DNA from: Acidimicrobiia bacterium
GTDB taxonomy: Bacteria > Actinomycetota > Acidimicrobiia > Acidimicrobiales > Poriferisodalaceae
Assembly (NCBI GenBank): GCA_022821985.1
Contig: JAJECP010000021.1
Coordinates: 1 to 64,000, forward strand
Reading direction: 5' to 3'
DNA length: 64,000 bases
In this document: positions 1-8,380 of the stretch, one piece after another
Layout of the letters: each line of letters begins with the position of its first letter
Position numbering within the stretch: position 1 is the stretch's first letter
The notes under the pieces: model-generated
What the model saw: the letters and a program-made list of their open reading frames with translations, nothing else
What the model was told of the DNA's origin: nothing
Databases searched by the model: none
Made by a program: the position numbers and the translations under genes

Positions 1-1
1 C

Positions 2-190
2 GACCGCGTGGTTGCCGTGGAGGCCAAGCTGTCAGCCACCGTGTCAGACGATGACGTCCGCCACCTGCATTGGCTGCAGCGCGCCATCGGCCCCGGCCTG
101 GCAGACGCCGCCGTCATCACCACCGGTCCCTACGCCTACCGTCGCCGCGACGGCATCGCCGTCATTCCCGCCGCACTTCTGGCGCCCTGA
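2..190 (+). CDS. C-terminal fragment of a DUF4143-type AAA ATPase (cut by window edge)
   Basis: The reading frame is open from the window edge and ends with TGA at 188-190. The 62 visible residues resemble the C-terminal end of the DUF4143 part of AAA+DUF4143 proteins: a VVAVEAKLS strand, which is the valine/glutamate/lysine part of a restriction-nuclease-like core, then a helix and a strand ending in AVIPAALL. The ATPase domain would lie upstream, outside the window. Two complete proteins of the same class sit at 3552-4718 and 20679-21962. The family has no firmly established biochemical role. The last 29 bases overlap convergently with the PIN-toxin gene on the other strand. Confidence 0.6.
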   Translation, partial: DRVVAVEAKLSATVSDDDVRHLHWLQRAIGPGLADAAVITTGPYAYRRRDGIAVIPAALLAP

Positions 191-647
191 GCCGCCCCGC
201 CACACCTGCGCCACCGTCGGCGGCGGCGTCGCGCCATGGATTGATGACGTTCAGGCCGCTGAATCGACTGAAGTCGCCGGCGTCGCGCGTCACCACGCTC
301 ATCGAGTGAACCAGGGCTGTGGCCGCGATGAGGGCGTCGCTCACCGGAGCGGGGTCGGGAATGTGCAGGGTTGCTGCGGTGCGGGCGACCTCCACATGGA
401 CCGGGAGGATGCGGCCCTCGAACGCTGCATGGACGTCGTTGTTGAGCCATTGGCGCAGCACCATCCCCGATGAGCGATCACGACGCTCCACGAGCTGCAC
501 GCCGATCTCCAGCTCCATGGCAGTCACCGCCGAGATGTACGCAAGCGCCGGCTCGATCCCTGAAGCCCAATTCACAACCTGCTCGTCGGCCTTGCCCGAC
601 GCGGCACGGCGAAGCTCCGACACCACGTCGGTGTCGAGCACGTACAT
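162..647 (-). CDS. PIN-domain ribonuclease toxin, VapC/FitB type
   Basis: 161 residues starting at an ATG. The N-terminus MYVLDTDVVSEL carries the first PIN acidic residues. Further motifs are SAVTAMELEIGV (second acidic motif), PVSDALIAATA (third) and VVTRDAGDF (fourth), so the Mg-dependent RNase active site looks complete. Known VapC toxins cleave tRNA or rRNA and are neutralised by a small DNA-binding antitoxin. The start overlaps the stop of a short upstream frame as TGATG, the usual coupling in such operons, but that upstream product is not a recognisable VapB or Phd. About 22 C-terminal residues after NPWRD look like an extension into neighbouring DNA. A longer in-frame extension upstream of ATG 647 shows no PIN-like character and was rejected. 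Confidence 0.75.
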   Translation of the reverse strand: MYVLDTDVVSELRRAASGKADEQVVNWASGIEPALAYISAVTAMELEIGVQLVERRDRSSGMVLRQWLNNDVHAAFEGRILPVHVEVARTAATLHIPDPAPVSDALIAATALVHSMSVVTRDAGDFSRFSGLNVINPWRDAAADGGAGVAGRLRAPEVRRE

Positions 648-874
648 CAGCCGAGTTCTGGGGCAAGATCTACGATCTCGGCACCGTTGACGTGCCCGAC
701 AGCGTTCTGCGCGACACTCTGGTGGCCGCGGGCTTTGCGCAAGGCAGACAGAAGGACACCCGACAGTCCCGGACTGGGGTCGGCGGTGACAACCACCCTG
801 TGCCAGTCGGCTGACCGCGGCCTCGCAGCGCTGCACCCCCAAACGACACTGCTGATAGCAACCTGACGGCCCAC
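647..874 (-). CDS. Possible (eroded) antitoxin frame coupled to the PIN toxin
   Basis: A 75-codon frame with a GTG start whose TGA overlaps the ATG of the PIN toxin. The overlap and position are what one expects of an antitoxin. The product matches no antitoxin fold that I recognise: there is no ribbon-helix-helix, AbrB or Phd pattern, only a terminal AEIVDLAPEL stretch that could be a toxin-binding tail. Either the antitoxin has decayed or frameshifted, or this is a spurious frame. Confidence 0.25.
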   Translation of the reverse strand: MGRQVAISSVVWGCSAARPRSADWHRVVVTADPSPGLSGVLLSALRKARGHQSVAQNAVGHVNGAEIVDLAPELG

Positions 875-1018
875 CGCGCACCGTCACCGTCGAGCTCGGG
901 ACGATGTCTCAGGCGAACTCGGTCTCAGGCGAACTCGGCTTGCCCCAGTCGTCCTTCTCGGCCCCGCTCAGGCCGTCGTGAGGCGCGAGTCGCAGCAACG
1001 TTGGGGGCTCTGCGCGTT

Positions 1019-1229
1019 TTAGCGTGGGGTGAGTGTGTCGAGCAGGGTCCAGTCGGGTTTGCCTGCATACAGCAGGACTCGTGTGCGGTAGCTGATCAAG
1101 CGCACCTCGTTCGGGAACGCCAACTTCGACCGCTACCGGCACCGCATCCTCCTCGCCGCAGCCCGACAACCATGCCAAACTCAACCCGCCGCACGAATCC
1201 GAACCCGACGTCCCAGCTCAGATACGTAG
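1019..1229 (-). pseudogene. ISL3-family transposase remnants
   Basis: On the minus strand, codons 1132 down to 1019 read a 37-residue tail containing SYRTRVLLYAGKPDWTLL followed by a stop. This strongly resembles the conserved C-terminal end of ISL3-family transposases (the YR-R-LLYAGKP-W signature). An in-frame stop immediately precedes it, so only the end survives. On the plus strand, 1107-1229 reads NFDRYRHRILLAA, which is weakly similar to the same region and may be a second, inverted remnant. No terminal inverted repeats or intact transposase are present. The remainder of 875-1290 holds nothing else that I can recognise. Confidence 0.4.
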
Positions 1230-1293
1230 AGCCGGATATTCCGACCTCATGTGCGCAAGCCACACTGTCCCCGGACAATGCCTGAAGGCATCT

Positions 1294-2721
1294 TCACTGA
1301 TAGCGGTGCTGTTTGTCAGTGTGCGGCCGGCGGATGCATTGTTTCCGTGAGCGAACTCCGACATGCTTGCATCTCGCGCTGCGGTTTGAAGCATCCTTGC
1401 GCTGTGCGGCAGATCTCTTGTTGCGACGCGCCTGGACAGCCTGTGCATGCGCTGTTTCAGCAATCTGACGGCATTGTTCGCCGCGAATTCCGATTTCTTG
1501 CCCATGACGCTCGACGGCTTCTTCGTCATATGGGATCGACGGCAGCTTTGAGATCGCGTCCTGTGTTGCCGCTGCCACAGAACCTGACAACTCGACAGCG
1601 CGAGCGCTCACCACTTCAGGACTCTGGCCGAGGCGATCGGCAAACTGTTCAAGCATCTCGAACTTGTCGCAGGTGCGCAGGTTGAAACCGGATCCCATAC
1701 TCATTGCCATTCTGATCTTCGAGACGGGACGGTTCCGCCGATACGGCAGCCAACTACAGGCGTCGTACAGCGGAGCGAGCACATACTGTCCGGCCGCTCC
1801 GTGCAATATGCTGTAGTTCTTGGCGTGACCGTCGTTGTTCGCTATCAGCCAGCCGTACAGCAGCTGGTCACGAAAACGGTCAATGCTCGTGTCGGCTGTT
1901 CCCGCACGGGATGCTCGCAGTGCTCGGCTGATGTCTGCGATGGACGGGCCGCGGTCGTATTCGTATTTTTCGTTGGGATGTCGGCCGGTCACCTGGCACA
2001 TGTCCTCTTGGTGTATGCGATGCAGGCCTTCTGATGTGCGGTCGTAGCGTTCGACTATGAGGATTTGCATGCCGTCAAAGTCGACTACGTCGGTAGGAGG
2101 CGCGGCGATGCCGAGCCGCACTGCTGCGCTCAGGGCGATGTGCTCAAAGACGCACTCATCGGGGAAGTGATCGCTGCGTGCTGCTTTCAGGATGTGCGTG
2201 GTGGGAAGCTGCCCCCACGGACGTGACCAGGCTCCGTCAGATCCCTGCCGAAGAGCGACTTTCGGCTGCATCCCGGCGAGACTGAACCCGGTGTCGGGAT
2301 ATTCGCCGTGCGGAGGCAGAGGACGAATCGGGTACTGTCGCAGCCATTCAGATATTTCGTTCTCGCTGACAGGTATTTCGCCGCCTTGCTGTGCAAGCAC
2401 GGAGGGCAATTGGTCGTCAGGGCAGAACTGCACTGCGCCGGCGCAGTCGAGACCTATGGGTGTATCCAGCAGATGCAGGGGATCGACCGAAGGAACGTCG
2501 TATTCGGAGCGCAGAAAGCGGATGACATCCTGATCTTCCGGCAGCAAGTTCAGCAGCCAGTTGCGAACCGGCGAACCAGTGAAGGCGGTGTTGCCGACGG
2601 GCAGATTGATGGACAGCGGAATTGCGTCAGCGGACTGATACGACGGCTCATATGCCAGAACCGGTTTCTTGTCCAGTGTCAGTGTCGCCGCATGTTCGCC
2701 ATTGATGATGACTGCTGTCAT
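1294..2721 (-). CDS. hipA: HipA-type serine/threonine kinase toxin
   Basis: 475 residues. The N-terminal HipA_N domain spans roughly residues 1-110. The kinase core has a glycine-rich SLAGMQPK loop (147-154) with ATP-binding lysine, ERYDR (224-228), the catalytic loop NNDGHAKN (295-302) with the general-base Asp, and the metal-binding YDACS (319-323). E. coli HipA phosphorylates glutamyl-tRNA synthetase and triggers dormancy. The target here is unknown. The gene overlaps hipB by 4 bp (ATGA), so the two are translationally coupled with antitoxin first. The last ~40 residues are Arg/Lys/Gln-rich and lie beyond the usual HipA end, so they may be an extension through neighbouring sequence. Confidence 0.92.
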   Translation of the reverse strand: MTAVIINGEHAATLTLDKKPVLAYEPSYQSADAIPLSINLPVGNTAFTGSPVRNWLLNLLPEDQDVIRFLRSEYDVPSVDPLHLLDTPIGLDCAGAVQFCPDDQLPSVLAQQGGEIPVSENEISEWLRQYPIRPLPPHGEYPDTGFSLAGMQPKVALRQGSDGAWSRPWGQLPTTHILKAARSDHFPDECVFEHIALSAAVRLGIAAPPTDVVDFDGMQILIVERYDRTSEGLHRIHQEDMCQVTGRHPNEKYEYDRGPSIADISRALRASRAGTADTSIDRFRDQLLYGWLIANNDGHAKNYSILHGAAGQYVLAPLYDACSWLPYRRNRPVSKIRMAMSMGSGFNLRTCDKFEMLEQFADRLGQSPEVVSARAVELSGSVAAATQDAISKLPSIPYDEEAVERHGQEIGIRGEQCRQIAETAHAQAVQARRNKRSAAQRKDASNRSARCKHVGVRSRKQCIRRPHTDKQHRYQ

Positions 2722-3008
2722 GATTCGTCAGTGTATGAGTATCGACTGATGTGCTCTTGCAAATCGAAAGCAGCAGTCGGTTGTTTCGCCAGCTGCAATG
2801 TGAAGCCCAATGCTTGCAGAACAGCGAGGACTGGCTTGATCTCAGCGTTCGGTTTGGCGTTTTCCAATTCGGAGAGCCATTTCCGTGACACACCGGCAAG
2901 ATCAGCCAGTGCCTGCTGCGACAGTCCTCGGCTCTTGCGTTCGGCGCGCACGACGTGCCCAATGGTGCTGACATTCGGCAGCAGCGGGAGAAACGCCTCA
3001 CTTGACAT
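2718..3008 (-). CDS. hipB: HipB-type helix-turn-helix antitoxin/repressor
   Basis: 96 residues with a Xre/HipB-type helix-turn-helix at about residues 15-75 (RGLSQQALADLAGVSRKWLS is the recognition unit). HipB proteins bind operators upstream of hipBA and sequester HipA. The ATG is immediately preceded by a TACAAT box 6 nt upstream on the minus strand (3019-3014), so the transcript may be leaderless. Three copies of an 11-bp motif lie 20-83 bp upstream and are the obvious operator candidates. Confidence 0.9.
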   Translation of the reverse strand: MSSEAFLPLLPNVSTIGHVVRAERKSRGLSQQALADLAGVSRKWLSELENAKPNAEIKPVLAVLQALGFTLQLAKQPTAAFDLQEHISRYSYTDES

Positions 3009-3027
3009 GCCGCTATTGTATCACGGC

Positions 3028-3091
3028 ACGGTTACATTCTGTAAATGAGGCCATACGGTTACATTTCGGCATGAGGCCGAACGGTTACATT
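3028..3091 (-). promoter_or_regulatory. Three-copy operator-like repeat upstream of hipBA
   Basis: The 11-mer ACGGTTACATT occurs exactly at 3028-3038, 3055-3065 and 3081-3091, spaced 27 and 26 bp, about 2.5 helical turns. The sequence ATGAGGCC recurs between copies (3045-3052 and 3071-3078), so the true unit is about 26 bp. The first copy forms part of a short palindrome, TTACA-TTC-TGTAA (3032-3044). HipB family regulators bind repeated operators in front of their own genes; assignment to this HipB is inference from position. Confidence 0.6.
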
Positions 3092-3114
3092 GCGCACCTC
3101 ATTGGCGGAGCAGC

Positions 3115-3222
3115 GTGGCGTGGGTCGTCGGATGGATCATCCTCGTCCCGTTGTGGCTCATCGGGACACTCAAAGCCAGATCATGGACAGACCAACACAA
3201 CACCGCCATCACAGCAGCATGA
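3115..3222 (+). CDS. Possible 35-residue single-pass membrane peptide
   Basis: GTG at 3115, preceded by GGAG 4 nt upstream, opens a 35-residue frame ending in TGA. The first half is strongly hydrophobic (WVVGWIILVPLWLIG), followed by a basic/polar tail beginning KARSW. It is divergent from hipBA and begins just beyond the operator repeats, so it would be read from the same intergenic region. It is equally possible that this is the tail of a vanished larger membrane protein, because the frame is open upstream without an ATG. Confidence 0.25.
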   Translation: MAWVVGWIILVPLWLIGTLKARSWTDQHNTAITAA

Positions 3223-3551
3223 CACCACGACGGCAAACGGCTGGGGTCGGGGCGCTTGACAGGTGCAGCCGACGGCTCGCTGACGATGCGTGCGAGTCAG
3301 CGCCATCGTCTCGCGAGCAGCGATTGGCGTGGCTGCTCTCGCCGGCCCGCAGCTGCTGGAACGAGAACATGTAGCTCTCAACGATGTCGAACATCTCGGC
3401 GGCAGGCTGGTTCTTGATCCGCACAAGCGTGGAATTCCGGATCGAACCTTCTTCTCGTCTCTGGCATGTCTCCCTTTCCTCAAAGAGCATGCCTCCCAGA
3501 TTCCGGGGGAAGCCCACCCTCGACCCCCAGCGGCCGGGACTGTGTTCTGTG
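3223..3551. other. Intergenic stretch without a recognisable gene
   Basis: About 330 bp between the small hydrophobic frame and the DUF4143 ATPase gene. A 102-codon minus-strand frame (3517-3209) contains a plausible helical stretch (AAEMFDIVESYMFSFQQL) but the rest is low-quality Arg/Ser-rich sequence and I cannot match it to a family. It may be debris of a mobile element. Confidence 0.3.
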
Positions 3552-4718
3552 TCAGCAGGCGTCTTGGGCTGCTGGCTCTGCCGGGAATGGCTCGCTGGCC
3601 GGGATGGCGGTGATGTGCTCGCTGACGGGGTAGCGGAGGCGGCCGGGGTAGATCACCCAGAGAGCGTCGAGCGAGAGGTCGCGCAGCGCGGCGGTCATGG
3701 ATGGGGTGCGGCGGGGTGCATCGATTCTCTTGATCTCCACGCCGATCCTGCGGCCCCGCATGAAGAGAAGCAGGTCGAGCTCGGCGCCGGCGTGGGTCGC
3801 CCAGAAGTACGCATGATCCGGGCGGGCCTCCGCGAGGATCTTCTCGAGGACGAAGCCTTCCCAGGATGCTCCGAGCCGGGGGTCGGTCAGCAGTTCGTCC
3901 ATGGTGGCTTTCCCGATGAGGTGGTGAAACAGTCCGGAGTCGCGGAAGTAGAGCTTGGGGCGCTTGACCTGGCGTTTCTTGAGGTTCTCATGCCACGGGC
4001 GCAGTTGGCGTATGAGGAAGAGGTGCTCCATCAGGTCGAGGTAGCGCCGGACCGTGGTCTCGCTGATGCTCAAGGCTGTCGCGAGCGCCCGGAGGTTGGC
4101 TACTTGGCCGTGGAAGTGGGCCAGCATGTGCACGAGGCGGTGGATGGTCGGCGCGGCGAGCCCCGTCCCGAACTGCGGCAGGTCGCGCTCCACGAACGAC
4201 TGCATGTACGACTTTCGCCATGCCAGGCTGTTCTCGTCGCTGTCGGCGAGCAGCGAGCGGGGGAACCCGCCGCGCAGCCACAGCGCCTCCATGTTCTCGG
4301 CGCCGACTTCGGCCACCTGCAAGCCGGCGAGCTCCAGGTACTCGATGCGCCCGGCGAGCGACTCCGCGCCCTGACGGAGCAGTTCGGGGCCGGCGCTGCC
4401 CAGCACCAGGAATCTGGCCGGGTTGCGCTCGCGGTCCGCGAGGACGCGCAGCACCGGAAACAGATCGGGCCGACGCTGAACTTCGTCTATGACCACCAGT
4501 CCCGACAGAGGACCCAGCGCTGTCATCGGCTCGTCGAGGCGAGCAAGGCTGAGCGGGTCCTCGAGATCGAAGTAGCTGGGCGAGTCGGCCGCGACGAATT
4601 GCCGTGCCAGTGTTGTCTTGCCGCACTGCCTCGCCCCGATGAGCGCCACCACCGGGCTCCGCCCGAGCGCGGCTTCTACGACAGGAGCAGCCGCACGCGG
4701 GATCGGCTGTGTGTCCAC
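3552..4718 (-). CDS. AAA ATPase with DUF4143 C-terminal domain
   Basis: 388 residues from a GTG. The N-terminal AAA module has Walker A GARQCGKTT (28-36) and Walker B LVVIDEVQ. A winged-helix-like segment follows (LATALSISETTVRRYLDLME). The C-terminal DUF4143 domain ends in a nuclease-fold signature, AELDLLLF then IGVEIK (E/D-x-K type). This architecture is widespread in bacteria and archaea, but its function is not established. The gene is monocistronic, next to hipBA, with a 33-bp palindrome over its promoter. The putative -10 box ends 6 nt before the GTG, so a leaderless mRNA is likely. Confidence 0.85.
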   Translation of the reverse strand: MDTQPIPRAAAPVVEAALGRSPVVALIGARQCGKTTLARQFVAADSPSYFDLEDPLSLARLDEPMTALGPLSGLVVIDEVQRRPDLFPVLRVLADRERNPARFLVLGSAGPELLRQGAESLAGRIEYLELAGLQVAEVGAENMEALWLRGGFPRSLLADSDENSLAWRKSYMQSFVERDLPQFGTGLAAPTIHRLVHMLAHFHGQVANLRALATALSISETTVRRYLDLMEHLFLIRQLRPWHENLKKRQVKRPKLYFRDSGLFHHLIGKATMDELLTDPRLGASWEGFVLEKILAEARPDHAYFWATHAGAELDLLLFMRGRRIGVEIKRIDAPRRTPSMTAALRDLSLDALWVIYPGRLRYPVSEHITAIPASEPFPAEPAAQDAC

Positions 4719-4721
4719 ACC

Positions 4722-4754
4722 TTGAAATTACACAGCAAAGTGCTGTTATTTCAA
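4722..4754 (-). promoter_or_regulatory. Palindromic operator/promoter of the DUF4143 ATPase gene
   Basis: The two arms, TTGAAAT(4722-4728)...ACAGCA(4732-4737) and TGCTGT(4741-4746)...ATTTCAA(4748-4754), form an AT-rich imperfect palindrome with a 3-nt centre. Read on the minus strand it contains -35 TTGAAA (4754-4749), an 18-nt spacer and -10 TAATTT (4730-4725). The predicted transcription start falls on or next to the GTG at 4718. A dimeric repressor at this palindrome would block RNA polymerase directly. The identity of the regulator is unknown. Confidence 0.55.
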
Positions 4755-4755
4755 T

Positions 4756-4807
4756 GCTTGTGTCGGCTGCTTGTGCCGGCTGCTTGTGTCGGCTGCTTGT
4801 GTCGGCT
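4756..4807. repeat. Four tandem 13-bp repeats
   Basis: The unit GCTTGTGTCGGCT is repeated four times head to tail, with one T-to-C change in the second copy. It begins directly after the palindrome of the divergent ATPase promoter and lies about 120 bp upstream of the recA promoter. It may be a slippage-prone minisatellite; no function is evident. Confidence 0.75.
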
Positions 4808-4929
4808 GCGAAGCTGTCCGCCGCCAGGGCAGGGGTTGGCCGCGGCGCTTCCTCCCGTTCGGGCTGCGGCTCCGCGATTCGGCGTGGCCGCTTGGGGCTG
4901 TTGCGGTGATGCTTGCAGGATGCAGAGCC

Positions 4930-4959
4930 TTGACACGAACTGACGTTCGGAACTACATT
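4930..4959 (+). promoter_or_regulatory. recA promoter with embedded LexA (SOS) box
   Basis: A perfect -35 TTGACA (4930-4935) and -10 TACATT (4954-4959) are separated by 18 bp. The spacer begins with CGAAC-TGAC-GTTCG (4936-4949), an exact match to the actinobacterial LexA operator CGAAC-N4-GTTCG. LexA binding would therefore occlude RNA polymerase, giving DNA-damage induction of recA. The implied 5' leader is about 200 nt before the start codon at 5172. Confidence 0.88.
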
Positions 4960-5171
4960 GCTGTCATTCGAAATGGCCGCTTTTGCGGCGTGCAGTGCAC
5001 GCTGGCAACGGTCGCCAGCGCATGGGTTCGCGGTGCCCTGGTCGATGCCGCTGCCCCGAGGAGACTGACCGGCAGAAAATCACCCGTGAGTTGTCACACC
5101 CGGCTTCTACGGTGCCTCCAAGACGGCATCGCACGCCGGGTGCGGCCGAACGGGAGTCCGAGGAGGACGAC

Positions 5172-6257
<1,086 letters not shown>

Positions 6258-6414
6258 CGCCCCCGATCTGCCCGGCACAGGTGCCACAGCGGGCAGCCCA
6301 TGGGCCATCCTGACGAACCGGCACCGCACGGCGGTGTTGTCGTAGCCTGATCCGGTCGCAGGCGAGCGGGGCGATCCGGCTTCGGATCAGGAGTCTCGGA
6401 TCGGGGAGAGTCAG

Positions 6415-8217
6415 GTGGCGCAGCAGACCGGGAAGCAGAAGACCGACAAACAGAAGACCGACAAGCCGCAGAACGTCTTCAACTTCGACTATTCCCGTGA
6501 CGTCGACGGGCGCCCGCCGCAGTCGTACTACGACGACATCAAGCAGCGGTTCGCTGAAGAACGCGATCTGCGGCTGAGCTACCGGCCGCCGGGCACGCAG
6601 ATCTACACGTCAGAGTTCGTCGGCGAATTCGCCCGCTACGAGGAAGATCCGTACGCAGCCGAGCGCATCGAGCGCCCGCCCGTGCACGACGAGGTCGAGG
6701 TGCTGTTCATCGGGGGCGGGTTCTCGGCACTGCTGACCTCAGCCCGGCTGCGCCAGAAGGGCGTCGAGAGCATCCGCATCGTCGAGCGCGGCGCCGATGT
6801 GGGCGGCACGTGGTACTGGAACCGGTACCCGGGGGTGGCCTGCGACGTCGTCTCCTACGACTACCTGCCCTTGCTGGACGAGACCGGCTACGTGCCGTCG
6901 CGGCACTACGCCACCGGCGACGAGATCTACGAGTACTGCCGGCTGATCGCCCGCAAGTACGACCTCTACGACCTGGCGATGTTCCAGACCACCGTGACGT
7001 CGACCGTCTGGGACGGCGAGGCGGAGCTGTGGCGCATCGGCACCGACCGTGGCGATGAGATCAGCGCACAGTTCGTCATCTGCGCGAACGGGACTCTTGC
7101 CAAGCCGAAGCTGGCCGTCATCGAGGGCATGGAGCGCTTCGCCGGGCACTCCTTCCACACGTCGCGGTGGGACTACGACTACACCGGCGCCGACCTCGAG
7201 AACCTCGGCGACAAGCGGGTGGGCATCATCGGCACCGGCGCAACTGCGGTGCAGGCCATCCCGCAGCTCGGCGAGATGGCCAAGGAGCTCTACGTCTTCC
7301 AGCGGACGCCGTCCTCGATCGACATCCGCGACGACTGGGAGACCGACGCCGAGTGGGCGGCGAAGCTGAAGCCGGGCTGGCAGGCGCGCCGGCGCGAGCG
7401 AGCCATGGCCGGGCCTCGCCTCAGCGACGAGCAGAAGGCGCGCCGCGCGGCAATGTCACGCGAGGAGAAGATCCGCCGCCAGGAGAACGCCAACATCGAC
7501 GCCATGATGCGCATCCACCGGCGCATCGACGAGGTCGTGGAAGACCCCGCAACGGCCGAGGCACTCAAGCCCTGGTACATGCTGATGTGCAAGCGGCCGT
7601 GCTTCCACAACGACTACCTGCCCACGTACAACCGGCCGAATGTGCACCTGGTCGATACCCAGGGCAAGGGCATCACCCAGATCACCGAGCAGGGCCCGCT
7701 CTTCGACGGCATCCAGTACGAGCTCGACCTGCTGATCTACGCCACCGGGTTCGAGGTGCAGAAGACCGGCATCTACAACCGCATCGTCGGCGAGAACGAC
7801 CTGGAACTGGCCGACAAGTACGCAGACGGCATCCGCACGTTGCTGGGCATCCACACCGCCGGTTACCCGAACCTGTTCATCATGGGGGGCTACCAGGCGT
7901 TCTTCGCGTTCAACCTGACCGACGTGCTCAACAGCCAGGGCGAGCACATCTCCGAGTGCATCGACTTCGTCCGCCGGGGCGGCCTGCAGACCATGGACTG
8001 CCTGCCCGAGGCCGAGGAATGGTGGGTGCAGCAGGTCATCGCCAACCGCGGCAAGACCACCCGCAACCGCGACTGCACCCCCGGCTACTACAACTTCGAA
8101 GGCGCCGAGAATCGCCGCCAGGACGGCAACTTCAACGGCAACATCAAGCAGTACCTGGGCTTCATGGCCCACGCCCGCGAGAACATGTCGGAGAACTTCG
8201 CCTTCACCCAGCGCTAG
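6415..8217 (+). CDS. FAD-dependent Baeyer-Villiger-type monooxygenase
   Basis: 600 residues from GTG 6415, preceded by GGGGAGAG. An FAD-binding glycine motif is seen in VLFIGGGFSALL (about residue 100) and an NADPH-binding one in VGIIGTGATAVQ. Between them lies the Baeyer-Villiger fingerprint F-x-G-x3-H-x3-W-D, seen as FAGHSFHTSRWD. Such enzymes insert oxygen next to a ketone or oxidise sulfides, using NADPH and O2. The substrate cannot be read from sequence. The N-terminus carries a 15-bp tandem duplication encoding KQKTD twice. It sits alone between recA and miaB. Confidence 0.85.
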   Translation: MAQQTGKQKTDKQKTDKPQNVFNFDYSRDVDGRPPQSYYDDIKQRFAEERDLRLSYRPPGTQIYTSEFVGEFARYEEDPYAAERIERPPVHDEVEVLFIGGGFSALLTSARLRQKGVESIRIVERGADVGGTWYWNRYPGVACDVVSYDYLPLLDETGYVPSRHYATGDEIYEYCRLIARKYDLYDLAMFQTTVTSTVWDGEAELWRIGTDRGDEISAQFVICANGTLAKPKLAVIEGMERFAGHSFHTSRWDYDYTGADLENLGDKRVGIIGTGATAVQAIPQLGEMAKELYVFQRTPSSIDIRDDWETDAEWAAKLKPGWQARRRERAMAGPRLSDEQKARRAAMSREEKIRRQENANIDAMMRIHRRIDEVVEDPATAEALKPWYMLMCKRPCFHNDYLPTYNRPNVHLVDTQGKGITQITEQGPLFDGIQYELDLLIYATGFEVQKTGIYNRIVGENDLELADKYADGIRTLLGIHTAGYPNLFIMGGYQAFFAFNLTDVLNSQGEHISECIDFVRRGGLQTMDCLPEAEEWWVQQVIANRGKTTRNRDCTPGYYNFEGAENRRQDGNFNGNIKQYLGFMAHARENMSENFAFTQR

Positions 8218-8380
8218 CGGGTTGCGCCCGTGGCGGAAGCGGCAGAACCCTCTGCGACCAGCGATCCAGCAGGTCACGACGTCGCCGAGCCTCCTGCTGA
8301 CTCCGCGGCTGTGGCATCAGTGCTTGCCGGCGCAGTTCCACGAGGCGGGGCCTGTGGGGGTCGCTCGTAGCCTTGGGTCC

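Noticed and set aside
3384-4943. 519-codon plus-strand frame opposite the DUF4143 ATPase
   Set aside because: It is antisense to a gene with clear Walker motifs and shows no recognisable domain.
4983-5171. In-frame N-terminal extension of RecA by 63 residues
   Set aside because: The extension is Arg/Pro-rich and unlike any RecA, and AGGAGG sits 5 nt before ATG 5172.
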